A DNA stretch of 64,000 nt from NCBI GenBank assembly GCA_947496175.1, contig CANMBU010000001.1, forward strand, positions 186,001 to 250,000, written 5' to 3'. This document shows, piece by piece, positions 24,440 through 32,381 of the stretch (position 1 is the stretch's first letter; each line of letters starts with the position of its first letter). The notes beneath the pieces were generated by a model. It was given only the letters and a program-made list of their open reading frames with translations, ran no database searches and had not been told where the DNA came from. The position numbers and the translations under genes were made by a program. This DNA comes from an uncultured Roseovarius sp. (lineage in GTDB: Bacteria > Pseudomonadota > Alphaproteobacteria > Rhodobacterales > Rhodobacteraceae).

Positions 24440-26944
24440 ATGCCAGTTGTCGTTGTTGAATCCCCCGCCAAGGCGAAGACGATCAACAAGTATCTCGGCA
24501 ATGACTATACTGTGTTGGCATCTTACGGCCACGTGCGCGATCTGCCGGCCAAGAACGGCTCTGTCGATCCAGACGACGGATTTGCCATGACGTGGGAAGT
24601 TGGCAGTGACAGCAAGAAACATATCAAGGCGATTGCAGACGCGTTGAAAGATGACAACGCACTGATCCTCGCCACAGACCCAGATCGCGAAGGGGAGGCG
24701 ATCAGCTGGCATCTTGAAGAGACGTTGCGCAAACGTAAGGTCCTGAAGAAAGATACGCCGGTGAGCCGCGTGGTCTTTAACGCCATTACCAAGTCGGCTG
24801 TGACCGAAGCGATGGATAACCCGCGCGAGGTGGATGCACCTTTGGTTGAGGCCTATCTCGCCCGGCGCGCGCTCGACTATCTTGTGGGATTCAATCTCAG
24901 CCCTGTGCTCTGGCGCAAGCTTCCCGGAGCACGCAGCGCCGGACGCGTACAATCTGTATGTCTGCGTCTGATCGTTGAGCGCGAGATGGAGATCGAGGCG
25001 TTCAATCCGCGGGAATACTGGAGCGTGAAGGCGATCCTGACCACACCGCGCGGTCAGGAGTTCGAAGCACGTCTGATCAGCCTGGCTGGCAACAAGCTTG
25101 ATAAGTATGACCTTGAGAACGCGACCCAGGCGGAAATGGCACAGCAGGCTGTTGAGAGTCGCGATCTCAAAGTCATATCGGTTGAGGCCAAACCAGCCAA
25201 CCGCAACCCGTCCGCGCCCTTCATGACCTCGACCCTGCAACAAGAGGCCAGCCGCAAATTCGGTATGGGCGCGCGCCAAACCATGAGCGCCGCGCAACGT
25301 CTCTATGAGGCAGGTCACATTACATATATGCGAACCGACGGCATCGACATGGCGCCCGAGGCGGTGATGGCCGCACGCGATGCGATCAAGGATCGCTATG
25401 GCGCGGACTACGTGCCCGACAGCCCGCGCATGTACAAAAACAAGGCGAAGAACGCGCAAGAAGCGCATGAATGCATTCGCCCGACGGATATGACCCGGGA
25501 CGCGGCCAGCCTGAAACTCACCGATGCGGATCAGCGCAAGCTTTATGATCTGATCTGGAAACGCACGCTGGCCTGTCAGATGGCTGGCGCGCGGCTAGAG
25601 CGCACCACGGTGGAGATTGGCAGCGACGATGGCCAGGTCGGCCTGCGCGCTACGGGTCAGGTTGTTCTTTTTGATGGGTTCATGCGTGTCTATGAAGAAG
25701 GGCGTGATGATCAGGTCGTGGATGAGGACGACAAGCGCCTGCCGCAAATGAGCCAGGGCGATGCCACGCCAAAGCAAAATGTCACGCCCGAGCAGCATTT
25801 CACGCAACCTCCGCCCCGATATACAGAGGCAACACTGGTCAAGCGGATGGAAGAGCTCGGCATTGGACGCCCGTCGACCTATGCCAGTATCGTGACAACA
25901 ATTCAGGACCGCGAATATGTCCGCAAAGACAAGAACCGGCTGATCCCAGAAGACAAGGGCCGGATCGTGACGATCTTCCTGCTGAACTTCTTCCGCAAAT
26001 ACGTGGGATATGAATTCACCGCCAACCTCGAAGAAGAACTTGATGTCATCAGCGCGGGGAATGCGGATTACAAAGAGGTGCTCGCCACGTTCTGGCGTGA
26101 TTTCTCGGCGGCCATCTCTGAAACCTCAGAATTGCGCATCACCGAGGTGCTCGACAAGCTGGACGAGGTGCTGGCGCCGCAACTCTATCCACCGCGCGAA
26201 GATGGCAAAGATCCGCGCGAATGTCCGCTTTGCGGCGAGGGAAGCCTGCATTTGAAGACATCCCGAACCGGCGGGTTTGTGGGGTGCTCACGTTACCCAG
26301 AGTGTCGCTTCACCCGTCCCATTGGCGGCGAAGGCGCCGAAGGCGGCGACCGCGTGCTTGGCGAAGATGCCGGAGATGAGATCAGCCTGCGCTCTGGCCG
26401 GTTTGGCCCGTATGTTCAGCGCGGAGAGGCCAACGAAGAGAATAAGAAGCCGCCGCGTGCCAGCCTGCCCAAGGGCTGGAGCCAGGATGATATGGATCTG
26501 GAAAAAGCATTGATGCTTTTGAGCCTGCCGCGCGAGGTGGGGCCCCACCCCGAGGATGGCGAGATGATCGAAGCGGGGATTGGCCGCTACGGACCGTTTG
26601 TGAAACATGGCCGATTGTACGCCAATCTAAAGGAGGCCGATGAGGTCTTTACGATTGGGATGAACCGTGCGGTTGAGGAGCTGGCAAAGAAAGCCGCGAG
26701 CCGAGGCAAGGGCCGCGGGGCGGCTGTCGCTCCTTTGAAAGAATTGGGCGAGCATCCTGATGAAGGTGGACCGGTAAACGTCATGGATGGCCGTTATGGG
26801 CCATATGTTAAATGGAACAAGATCAACGCGACATTGCCCAAGGATGTAGAACCCGGGGATGTGACGCTTGAGATGGCTGTGGCCCTCGTCGCGGAAAAAG
26901 CCGCCAAGAAGGGCAAAGGTCGCGCGCGCAAGAAAGCGAGCTGA
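24440..26944 (+). CDS. topA: DNA topoisomerase I
   Basis: An 834-residue type IA topoisomerase that relaxes negative supercoils. It has the TOPRIM domain at the N-terminus (VVVESPAKAKTI, then DPDREGEAISWHL), the nucleophile Tyr296 in ITYMRTDG, and a C-terminal region with one four-Cys zinc ribbon (CPLCGEGSLHL to CSRYPECRF) followed by repeated topo C-terminal modules (SGRFGPYVQRG, IGRYGPFVKHG, DGRYGPYVKWN) and a basic Lys/Ala tail. The start follows AAGGAG; a longer frame from 24386 is rejected because family proteins begin at the TOPRIM strand. Confidence 0.98.
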   Translation: MPVVVVESPAKAKTINKYLGNDYTVLASYGHVRDLPAKNGSVDPDDGFAMTWEVGSDSKKHIKAIADALKDDNALILATDPDREGEAISWHLEETLRKRKVLKKDTPVSRVVFNAITKSAVTEAMDNPREVDAPLVEAYLARRALDYLVGFNLSPVLWRKLPGARSAGRVQSVCLRLIVEREMEIEAFNPREYWSVKAILTTPRGQEFEARLISLAGNKLDKYDLENATQAEMAQQAVESRDLKVISVEAKPANRNPSAPFMTSTLQQEASRKFGMGARQTMSAAQRLYEAGHITYMRTDGIDMAPEAVMAARDAIKDRYGADYVPDSPRMYKNKAKNAQEAHECIRPTDMTRDAASLKLTDADQRKLYDLIWKRTLACQMAGARLERTTVEIGSDDGQVGLRATGQVVLFDGFMRVYEEGRDDQVVDEDDKRLPQMSQGDATPKQNVTPEQHFTQPPPRYTEATLVKRMEELGIGRPSTYASIVTTIQDREYVRKDKNRLIPEDKGRIVTIFLLNFFRKYVGYEFTANLEEELDVISAGNADYKEVLATFWRDFSAAISETSELRITEVLDKLDEVLAPQLYPPREDGKDPRECPLCGEGSLHLKTSRTGGFVGCSRYPECRFTRPIGGEGAEGGDRVLGEDAGDEISLRSGRFGPYVQRGEANEENKKPPRASLPKGWSQDDMDLEKALMLLSLPREVGPHPEDGEMIEAGIGRYGPFVKHGRLYANLKEADEVFTIGMNRAVEELAKKAASRGKGRGAAVAPLKELGEHPDEGGPVNVMDGRYGPYVKWNKINATLPKDVEPGDVTLEMAVALVAEKAAKKGKGRARKKAS

Positions 26945-26988
26945 GTACTTTCTTTCGAGCTGAGCGGCCCAGCTCATGGCGAAACGCT

Positions 26989-27834
26989 TTAGTTTGAAGC
27001 GATCGTCAGCGCACACGCGTCTGTCACCAACTCGGGCTGCGTTTTACACAAGCCCCGCGCCACCTGAAAAGCGGCAAGCACTTTGGGGACATAGTCACGG
27101 GTCTCCGCGAAGGGCGGCACGCCCTCGTGCTTTTTGACCGCGTTTTCTCCGGCATTGTATCCTGCCAGCGCCAGAACGGCATCGCCGTCAAACTCTTTGA
27201 GCAGCCAGTCAAGGTAGGCCACACCACCTTTAATGTTATCGGCACTGACAAAACTGTCGGCTACGCCAAAGCGTTCGGCGGTTGCGGGCATGAGTTGCAT
27301 GACGCCTTGCGCCCCCGCATGACTTTCAGCCTGAACCTTGCCACCGGATTCCACTGCGATCACCGCCAAGACGAGCGCGGGCGAAACATCCGTGCCGATC
27401 GTAGCTTTCAGAATATTAGCGCCCTCAACCTGTGCGATCTTTTGGAGGTGCTGCAATCTTGGCCCTTTAACGGTCTGCCCATCCGGCCCATCAGCGAGGC
27501 TGTCAAAAGCAGTACGCAGGCGCTTTGTGGCCTCCTCATCCTGACCCGGGGGCACCTTTGTCCAGAACCAGTCATACGCAGCCTTGGTTACAGGCACTGA
27601 TGGCAAAGCGGCTTTTTCACCTTCGCTCGTTGAAGTCTCTGGCTTCGGCTCGGGGTTGAGATACGCGAAATAGGCATCAGGATCGACTTGCACGGTGATT
27701 TTCCGGGTTTGTCCAGGCGCAGGCGCTTTCTCTCTTTTAAATGTAAATGTGGGATAGGGCTCTGGATCAGCCGCAAATCCGGGAGTTGCGCACATCAAGG
27801 ATGCGCAAAGCGTCGAAATGGCGATGAATCGCAT
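26989..27834 (-). CDS. Periplasmic lytic transglycosylase
   Basis: A 281-residue SLT-type enzyme that cleaves peptidoglycan glycan strands. It has a signal peptide (about 1-21), a Pro-rich linker region, and the transglycosylase domain from about 150: catalytic Glu162 in LAVIAVESGG, then GAQGVMQLMPATAERFGV, NIKGGVAYLDWLL and ALAGYNAGENAV. It converges on topA and is divergent from the Tad pilus locus. This position suggests a role in opening the wall for the pilus, but it may equally be a general enzyme. Confidence 0.93.
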   Translation of the reverse strand: MRFIAISTLCASLMCATPGFAADPEPYPTFTFKREKAPAPGQTRKITVQVDPDAYFAYLNPEPKPETSTSEGEKAALPSVPVTKAAYDWFWTKVPPGQDEEATKRLRTAFDSLADGPDGQTVKGPRLQHLQKIAQVEGANILKATIGTDVSPALVLAVIAVESGGKVQAESHAGAQGVMQLMPATAERFGVADSFVSADNIKGGVAYLDWLLKEFDGDAVLALAGYNAGENAVKKHEGVPPFAETRDYVPKVLAAFQVARGLCKTQPELVTDACALTIASN

Positions 27835-28191
27835 AATAAGTCCTGCTCTGCCTCGTTATGTTTTTCGACATTATGGCACTAATCGAGGGCCAGCGCCAGC
27901 ATTGTGCAAATTCCGGCAACAACCGAAGTGGCTGAAATCCGCTCAAAACCCCCTGCATCAAAAAAATATTCAAGAATATGTATTTTTTTATTGTGTAATT
28001 ACAGATGCTTATATGAACCAATACGAAAAAAGTTTAGGAATGCAAAAATGGCTTTAATGCCGCCCAAATCTTGCCGGAATTGGAGAGGTATAACCATCCC
28101 ATGCCGCAACGGTAGAGCGCTCAAGAAAAACGAGCACGCTGACCAAGAGCGGTTGTAATTGAGTAAATCTGATCCTTTGGAGGGACCAACC
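27835..28191. promoter_or_regulatory. AT-rich control region upstream of the Tad locus
   Basis: This 357-base spacer lies between the divergent transglycosylase and first pilin genes and has no gene of its own. It holds a perfect 14-base palindrome ATATTCAAGAATAT (27966-27979) directly before a T-tract and an AT-rich stretch (27980-28020) that should contain the pilin promoter. The palindrome is a candidate operator; its regulator is unknown. The pilin leader upstream of 28192 is over 100 bases long. Confidence 0.5.
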
Positions 28192-28395
28192 ATGATCAAG
28201 TTCATCAAAAAATTCCGCAAGGAAGACGAAGGCGCCGTAACAGTTGACTGGGTCGTTCTGACCGCAGCCGTTGTTGGCCTTGGCGTTGCAGGCGTTACCG
28301 CCGTTCAAGGTGGTGTTAACACTCTGGCAAGCAACATCCAAAGTGGTGTTGAAGCTCAGGATGTGGGCAACGCAGCTCAAGGTTCGGGCGGCTAA
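28192..28395 (+). CDS. flp: Flp/Fap-type pilin 1
   Basis: A 67-residue type IVb pilin. The basic leader MIKFIKKFRKEDEG ends at the prepilin peptidase site after Gly14. The mature protein starts AVTVDWVVLTAAVVGLG, so position +5 is Asp instead of the usual Glu, followed by the hydrophobic polymerisation helix and a Gly/Ser-rich tail. GGAGGG precedes the ATG; a longer frame from 28159 is not needed. Pilin is secreted by the Tad machine encoded downstream. An intrinsic terminator follows at once, which would favour high pilin transcript levels relative to the rest. Confidence 0.93.
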   Translation: MIKFIKKFRKEDEGAVTVDWVVLTAAVVGLGVAGVTAVQGGVNTLASNIQSGVEAQDVGNAAQGSGG

Positions 28396-28415
28396 GCCTC
28401 TCTCTAGACCTTACG

Positions 28416-28457
28416 AAATGGCCGTGGATGTTCGATCCGCGGCCATTTTTTCTTTTT
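28416..28457 (+). terminator. Intrinsic terminator after the first pilin gene
   Basis: AATGGCCGTGGAT pairs with ATCCGCGGCCATT (one T-G pair) around GTTCG, followed by TTTTCTTTTT. A strong hairpin with a T-run, 20 bases past the stop. Confidence 0.88.
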
Positions 28458-28565
28458 GGTCAACAATTTAATTCCATGTGCTCATAAAATCTTACTTCAA
28501 AAGCCGCATTTGGAACACATTCCACCGGCACGGTAGTGTCAAATCATTAGTGTGTGAGTGAAGAG

Positions 28566-28769
28566 ATGAAAAACCTGATTAAGTCTTTCTTGAAGCGCGA
28601 CGAGGGCGCGGTGACGGTTGACTGGGTCGTCTTAACAGCTGCTATCATAGGCTTGGCGGTCGCTGCGATTGACCAAGTTGGGTCGGCAACAGATGCTGTG
28701 GCCAATAGTATTGCCGATGGCTTGGAAGATGTCGATGTTGGTACGAACAACAGCGGCTCTGGCGGTTAA
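28566..28769 (+). CDS. Flp/Fap-type pilin 2
   Basis: A second 67-residue pilin with the same plan: leader MKNLIKSFLKRDEG, cleavage after Gly14, mature AVTVDWVVLTAAIIG with Asp at +5, and a Gly/Ser tail. It is a diverged copy of the first pilin. The tail is more acidic (DGLEDVDVG), so the surface of the fibre would differ. The ATG at 28566 gives a length equal to pilin 1; a GTG at 28554 is the alternative. It lies after the terminator of pilin 1, so it needs its own promoter or readthrough, and may be a minor or alternative subunit. Confidence 0.9.
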   Translation: MKNLIKSFLKRDEGAVTVDWVVLTAAIIGLAVAAIDQVGSATDAVANSIADGLEDVDVGTNNSGSGG

Positions 28770-28981
28770 AGCGAATACAGTCGAAGCTGGCGACAGATGC
28801 TTTGATTGCGTCGAAGCCCAGGATCACCTGGGACTTTCGCGTTTGTCTACTCGAGCACCCTACGATTTTTCTTGAAAGCGCCTTTGGCCCAACATTTTTC
28901 CACCACAATGTATGGGCAATCAAAGATGGACAATAAACACGTTCGCTTTTGACGAACGAGCAGTGATCGAAAGGAAAAGCC

Positions 28982-29830
28982 ATGCGAGTGGTTTTCGGAC
29001 TTGTACTTATTCTCGGACTGGGCCTTGCCGGTTTTGCGGTCTACATGGCAAAGAACTATATCCAAAGTTATCAAGCTCAGTTGGAAATTGAGCGCGCTAA
29101 CAACGCCCCTGTGATCGAAACCGTCGAGGTTTACGTCGCAGGTCAAAAGCTGGAATACGGTCAACGCCTGCTCAAAAAGCACGTAAAACAAGTAACGTAC
29201 CCCGCTGGATCCCTTCCAGACGGTACATTCGCAACAATCGAAGAGCTGTTTCCTGAGGGCGAAGACGAACCGCGGACCGTTCTGCGCACTATGGAACCCA
29301 GTGAAGCTATCCTGAAAACGAAAGTCACCGGACCTGGCGAAGATGCGGGTATCACATCGCAACTTGAGCGCGGCATGCGTGCGTTTGCCATTAAAGTGGA
29401 CGTAACAAGCGGTGTATCCGGTTTCCTGCGTCCTGGTGACCGGGTTGATGTCTACTGGACAGGCCGTGCTCCTGGCTCCAGGCAGAGCTTTACACAGCTG
29501 ATCGAAACTGGTGTGCGCATCGTGGCTGTCGACCAGGTTTCAAATGTTGACCGCACCGAGACACTCATCGCTCGGACCGTCACTGTATCTATCAAACCGC
29601 AGCAGGTGGCGGCCCTGGCGCAAGCGCAATCATCAGGTCGCCTGTCTCTTTCGCTTGTTGGAGCTGAAGACGATTCAACAGCTGACGCGATCCAGGTGGA
29701 CCAGCGAAGCCTCTTGGGCATCGTAGAAGCAGCGCCGCGTGTCGAAGCCCCAGCTGAAAAAATCTGCACGATTAAAACACGTCGGGGTGGTGAAGTCATC
29801 ACAACGCCGATCCCGTGCGCGACAAACTGA
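28982..29830 (+). CDS. cpaB: Flp pilus assembly protein CpaB (RcpC)
   Basis: A 282-residue protein with an N-terminal hydrophobic anchor (about 5-24), a SAF domain (AGQKLEYGQRLLKKHVKQVTYP) and the RcpC/CpaB region with RGMRAFAIKVDVTSGVSGFLRPGDRVDVYWTG. It acts in the periplasm beside the secretin, possibly stabilising the channel. AAAGGA precedes the ATG. A terminator-like hairpin separates it from cpaC. A further pair of Cys near the C-terminus (KICTIK, IPCATN) may form a disulfide. Confidence 0.94.
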   Translation: MRVVFGLVLILGLGLAGFAVYMAKNYIQSYQAQLEIERANNAPVIETVEVYVAGQKLEYGQRLLKKHVKQVTYPAGSLPDGTFATIEELFPEGEDEPRTVLRTMEPSEAILKTKVTGPGEDAGITSQLERGMRAFAIKVDVTSGVSGFLRPGDRVDVYWTGRAPGSRQSFTQLIETGVRIVAVDQVSNVDRTETLIARTVTVSIKPQQVAALAQAQSSGRLSLSLVGAEDDSTADAIQVDQRSLLGIVEAAPRVEAPAEKICTIKTRRGGEVITTPIPCATN

Positions 29831-29880
29831 CCGGTTCACTTTGGGTTAGATCTCAAATCACGAACACAACATCTTGTGTT

Positions 29881-29914
29881 AAAGAGGCGCTCACACCACT
29901 GGGCGCCTCTTTTC
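29881..29914 (+). terminator. Intrinsic terminator or attenuator between cpaB and cpaC
   Basis: AGAGGCGC pairs perfectly with GCGCCTCT around a 12-base loop and is followed by TTTCTG. The T-run is modest, so partial readthrough into cpaC is likely. Confidence 0.7.
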
Positions 29915-30060
29915 TGTGCGGCAACTGTCCCCCGAAAACCACGGTAGCTGCGAAATAAAGACCTTTGATTATTGCAATAAAACCCGAATTGCCCCAGTGT
30001 CCTGCTCATACACGGGCAACAAGACCCGTTTCCAGAGGCGTGATCGAAAGGGCAGGTCAC

Positions 30061-31467
30061 ATGAAATATTTACGCTTGTTGAAAGCGGCCCTCTTGGGCT
30101 GTGCTGTGGCGTTTGCCATGGTTCCAGGGGTTGCCGTTTCCGAAACAGTTACGGTTGTGCGTAAAGGCACCAACCAAAATCTCAAAGTCGACATGAACCG
30201 CGCTGTGGTTGTTGAAAGTGAAGTTCCCTTTGCGGAATTGAGCATCGCCAACCCGGCCATTGCTGACTTTTCAACGTTGTCTGACAGAACTGTCTATCTT
30301 TTGGGTAAGACACCTGGCCGGACAACACTCACACTGTTGGATGCAACCGGTCGTTTGATCACCAATGTCGAGGTTCATGTGAGCCCGGACGTTGCGGAGT
30401 TCAAAGAACGGCTGCAACAGATCTTGCCAGGTGAGCGCATTGAGGTTCGCACAGCAAATGATGGCATCGTGCTTTCAGGGATTGTGTCGAGCACGACGCG
30501 CATGGACCGCGCTCTTGAGCTCGCACAACGCTATGCACCAGATCGCGTATCCAACCTGATGAGCGTTGCAGGATCCCAGCAAGTTATGCTGAAGGTCCGC
30601 TTCGCAGAAATGCAGCGCTCGATTTCCAAAGGTTTGAACGGATCGTTCCTCTTCCAGGGTAACGAAACTGGTGGAGAGACTGGGTCATTTTTGGCGCCTG
30701 GAGCGACATCGACCACATCAAACGGCAACGCCTTCGAAGTCGCAACTGGCTCATTGGGAGTTCTCGACTTTGGCTTTGACCTCGGATCCGTTGCATTCGA
30801 TGTGGTGCTCGAAGCACTTGAAAACAAAGGCCTCGTGCGCACACTTGCCGAACCCAACCTGACGACCTTGTCAGGGCAAGAAGCCTACTTCCTTGCCGGC
30901 GGTGAGGTACCAATCCCAATTCAAGATGACGACGGAATTGGTATCGAGTTTCGCCCCTTCGGCGTCGAGTTGAACTTCACGCCGCGCGTTGTGGACGACG
31001 GCATAATCAATCTTGAACTGGGAACGGCGGTTTCGTCTCTCGACCCTGCAAACGGCATTCAGGCCGCTGGGTTTGATATTGATGCGTTCAGCCGTCGCGA
31101 AGCAAGCACAACTGTCGTCATGCGCGATGGTGAAAGCTTTGCAATCGCGGGTCTTTTGCAAGACGACTTCAGCGACACGAACGCGCAAATTCCGTGGTTG
31201 GGCGACATCCCGGTTTTGGGCACTCTTTTTCGCAGCACAAGCTTTCAGCGGTCTCAATCTGAACTGGTGATCATTGTCTCTGCGCATCTTGTCTCCCCCA
31301 CGAAAGGAGACGCGTTCATCTTGCCGACAGATCGGGTCAAGCTTCCAACCGAAAAGGATCTCTTCCTGAACGGTCGTGTCGCAATCAACCCCGGCGAAGA
31401 TAATAGTGGCGCGGGCGAAGTCGCTCAACAGGACTTTAACGGGTCCTACGGCTACGTGATGGATTAA
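30061..31467 (+). CDS. cpaC: Flp pilus outer-membrane secretin CpaC (RcpA)
   Basis: A 468-residue secretin subunit: signal peptide (about 1-30), N-terminal pilus and BON-like modules (LTLLDATGRLITNVEVHV, RIEVRTANDGIVLSGIV), then the secretin core (QQVMLKVRFAEMQRS, TLSGQEAYFLAGGEVPIP, ELGTAVSSLD, and PWLGDIPVLGTLFRST as the C-terminal signature). It forms the ring through which the Flp fibre passes the outer membrane. The ATG at 30061 has AAAGGG upstream. The longer frame from 29965 would hide the signal peptide. Confidence 0.96.
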   Translation: MKYLRLLKAALLGCAVAFAMVPGVAVSETVTVVRKGTNQNLKVDMNRAVVVESEVPFAELSIANPAIADFSTLSDRTVYLLGKTPGRTTLTLLDATGRLITNVEVHVSPDVAEFKERLQQILPGERIEVRTANDGIVLSGIVSSTTRMDRALELAQRYAPDRVSNLMSVAGSQQVMLKVRFAEMQRSISKGLNGSFLFQGNETGGETGSFLAPGATSTTSNGNAFEVATGSLGVLDFGFDLGSVAFDVVLEALENKGLVRTLAEPNLTTLSGQEAYFLAGGEVPIPIQDDDGIGIEFRPFGVELNFTPRVVDDGIINLELGTAVSSLDPANGIQAAGFDIDAFSRREASTTVVMRDGESFAIAGLLQDDFSDTNAQIPWLGDIPVLGTLFRSTSFQRSQSELVIIVSAHLVSPTKGDAFILPTDRVKLPTEKDLFLNGRVAINPGEDNSGAGEVAQQDFNGSYGYVMD

Positions 31468-31481
31468 GGGAGGGCAGCACA

Positions 31482-32144
31482 ATGAAATATCTTCTTCTCG
31501 CTGCATCGGTACTGGCTCTGACGGCATGTTCCAAACAAGGCCAGGTGTATCGGTCCTATTTTGGAGAAGCCGGCAACCTGATTGACGGTGGTAACTTTGG
31601 CAACCCAACCGCGCACAATGTGGCGGTTAACGAAGGCAATCGTAACTTTGTCATCGACCTGACAAATAAGTTTGCCAGCGACGTGCCAAGCACAGTGACC
31701 TTCGGCTTCGACTCAACGACGCTGGATGCCAACGCACAACAAGCCCTGCGCAAACAGGCCAACTGGATCCGGCAATTCCCAGAGGTGCGCTTCCGCGTTT
31801 ATGGGCATACTGACCTCGTTGGCTCGCCTGGGTACAACAAAAGCCTTGGCCAACGCCGCGCCAATGCGGTGGTAAATTTCCTTGTGTCACAGGGCATCAG
31901 CCGCAGCAGGTTGGAAGCTGTCGCGTCATTTGGGGAAACCCAGCCCCTGGTTGTCACGCAAGGGCGTGAGCGCAAGAACCGCCGCACAGTGACTGAAGTG
32001 TCAGGTTTTGTAGAGTCGAATCCCGCCACCATCGATGGCAAATACGCTGCGGTCATTCAACGCGAGTACATTTTGAGTGGCGAGCCTGCGTCAAATATTA
32101 TCATCGTCACAGAAGGCGCATCCCTGACAGGCGATGCTCAATAA
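31482..32144 (+). CDS. OmpA-family lipoprotein of the Tad locus
   Basis: A 220-residue lipoprotein (lipobox LTAC, Cys16) with an OmpA C-terminal peptidoglycan-binding domain at about residues 70-170: FGFDSTTLD, VYGHTDLVGSPGYN and LGQRRANAVVNFLVSQGI, with the Asp and Arg that bind diaminopimelate. A unique C-terminal extension of about 50 residues follows. It stands 14 bases after cpaC, where cpaD is found in the Caulobacter locus. I infer that it anchors or pilots the secretin to the wall. A strong terminator follows. Confidence 0.9.
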   Translation: MKYLLLAASVLALTACSKQGQVYRSYFGEAGNLIDGGNFGNPTAHNVAVNEGNRNFVIDLTNKFASDVPSTVTFGFDSTTLDANAQQALRKQANWIRQFPEVRFRVYGHTDLVGSPGYNKSLGQRRANAVVNFLVSQGISRSRLEAVASFGETQPLVVTQGRERKNRRTVTEVSGFVESNPATIDGKYAAVIQREYILSGEPASNIIIVTEGASLTGDAQ

Positions 32145-32182
32145 AAGCTAATTCTCCCTGTCCGGCGCAAGCCGGGCCACCT

Positions 32183-32211
32183 AAAACCCGCCACTTCGGC
32201 GGGTTTTTTTT
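32183..32211 (+). terminator. Intrinsic terminator after the OmpA-type lipoprotein gene
   Basis: AACCCGCC pairs with GGCGGGTT around ACTTC and runs into eight Ts. This is one of the clearest terminators in the window; it separates the secretin part from the cpaE-onward part of the Tad locus. Confidence 0.92.
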
Positions 32212-32381
32212 GTCGCTTTATACCGCACAATTACGGTTTTTTGGCCTAAATGTCGCCCAGATTATTTGACAGTTTCATCCTGTCCGGAGTGTGGGGTTTC
32301 TCTACAAGTCCATGCTTTGGAGCAAATAACAATGGTTTCGGCGGATTATACGCCGCGGCAAAGCTACGGGACCGAACTGAG

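Noticed and set aside
24302-25468. 388-residue leftward frame opposite topA
   Set aside because: Antisense to the TOPRIM and active-site part of topA, with no recognisable domains.
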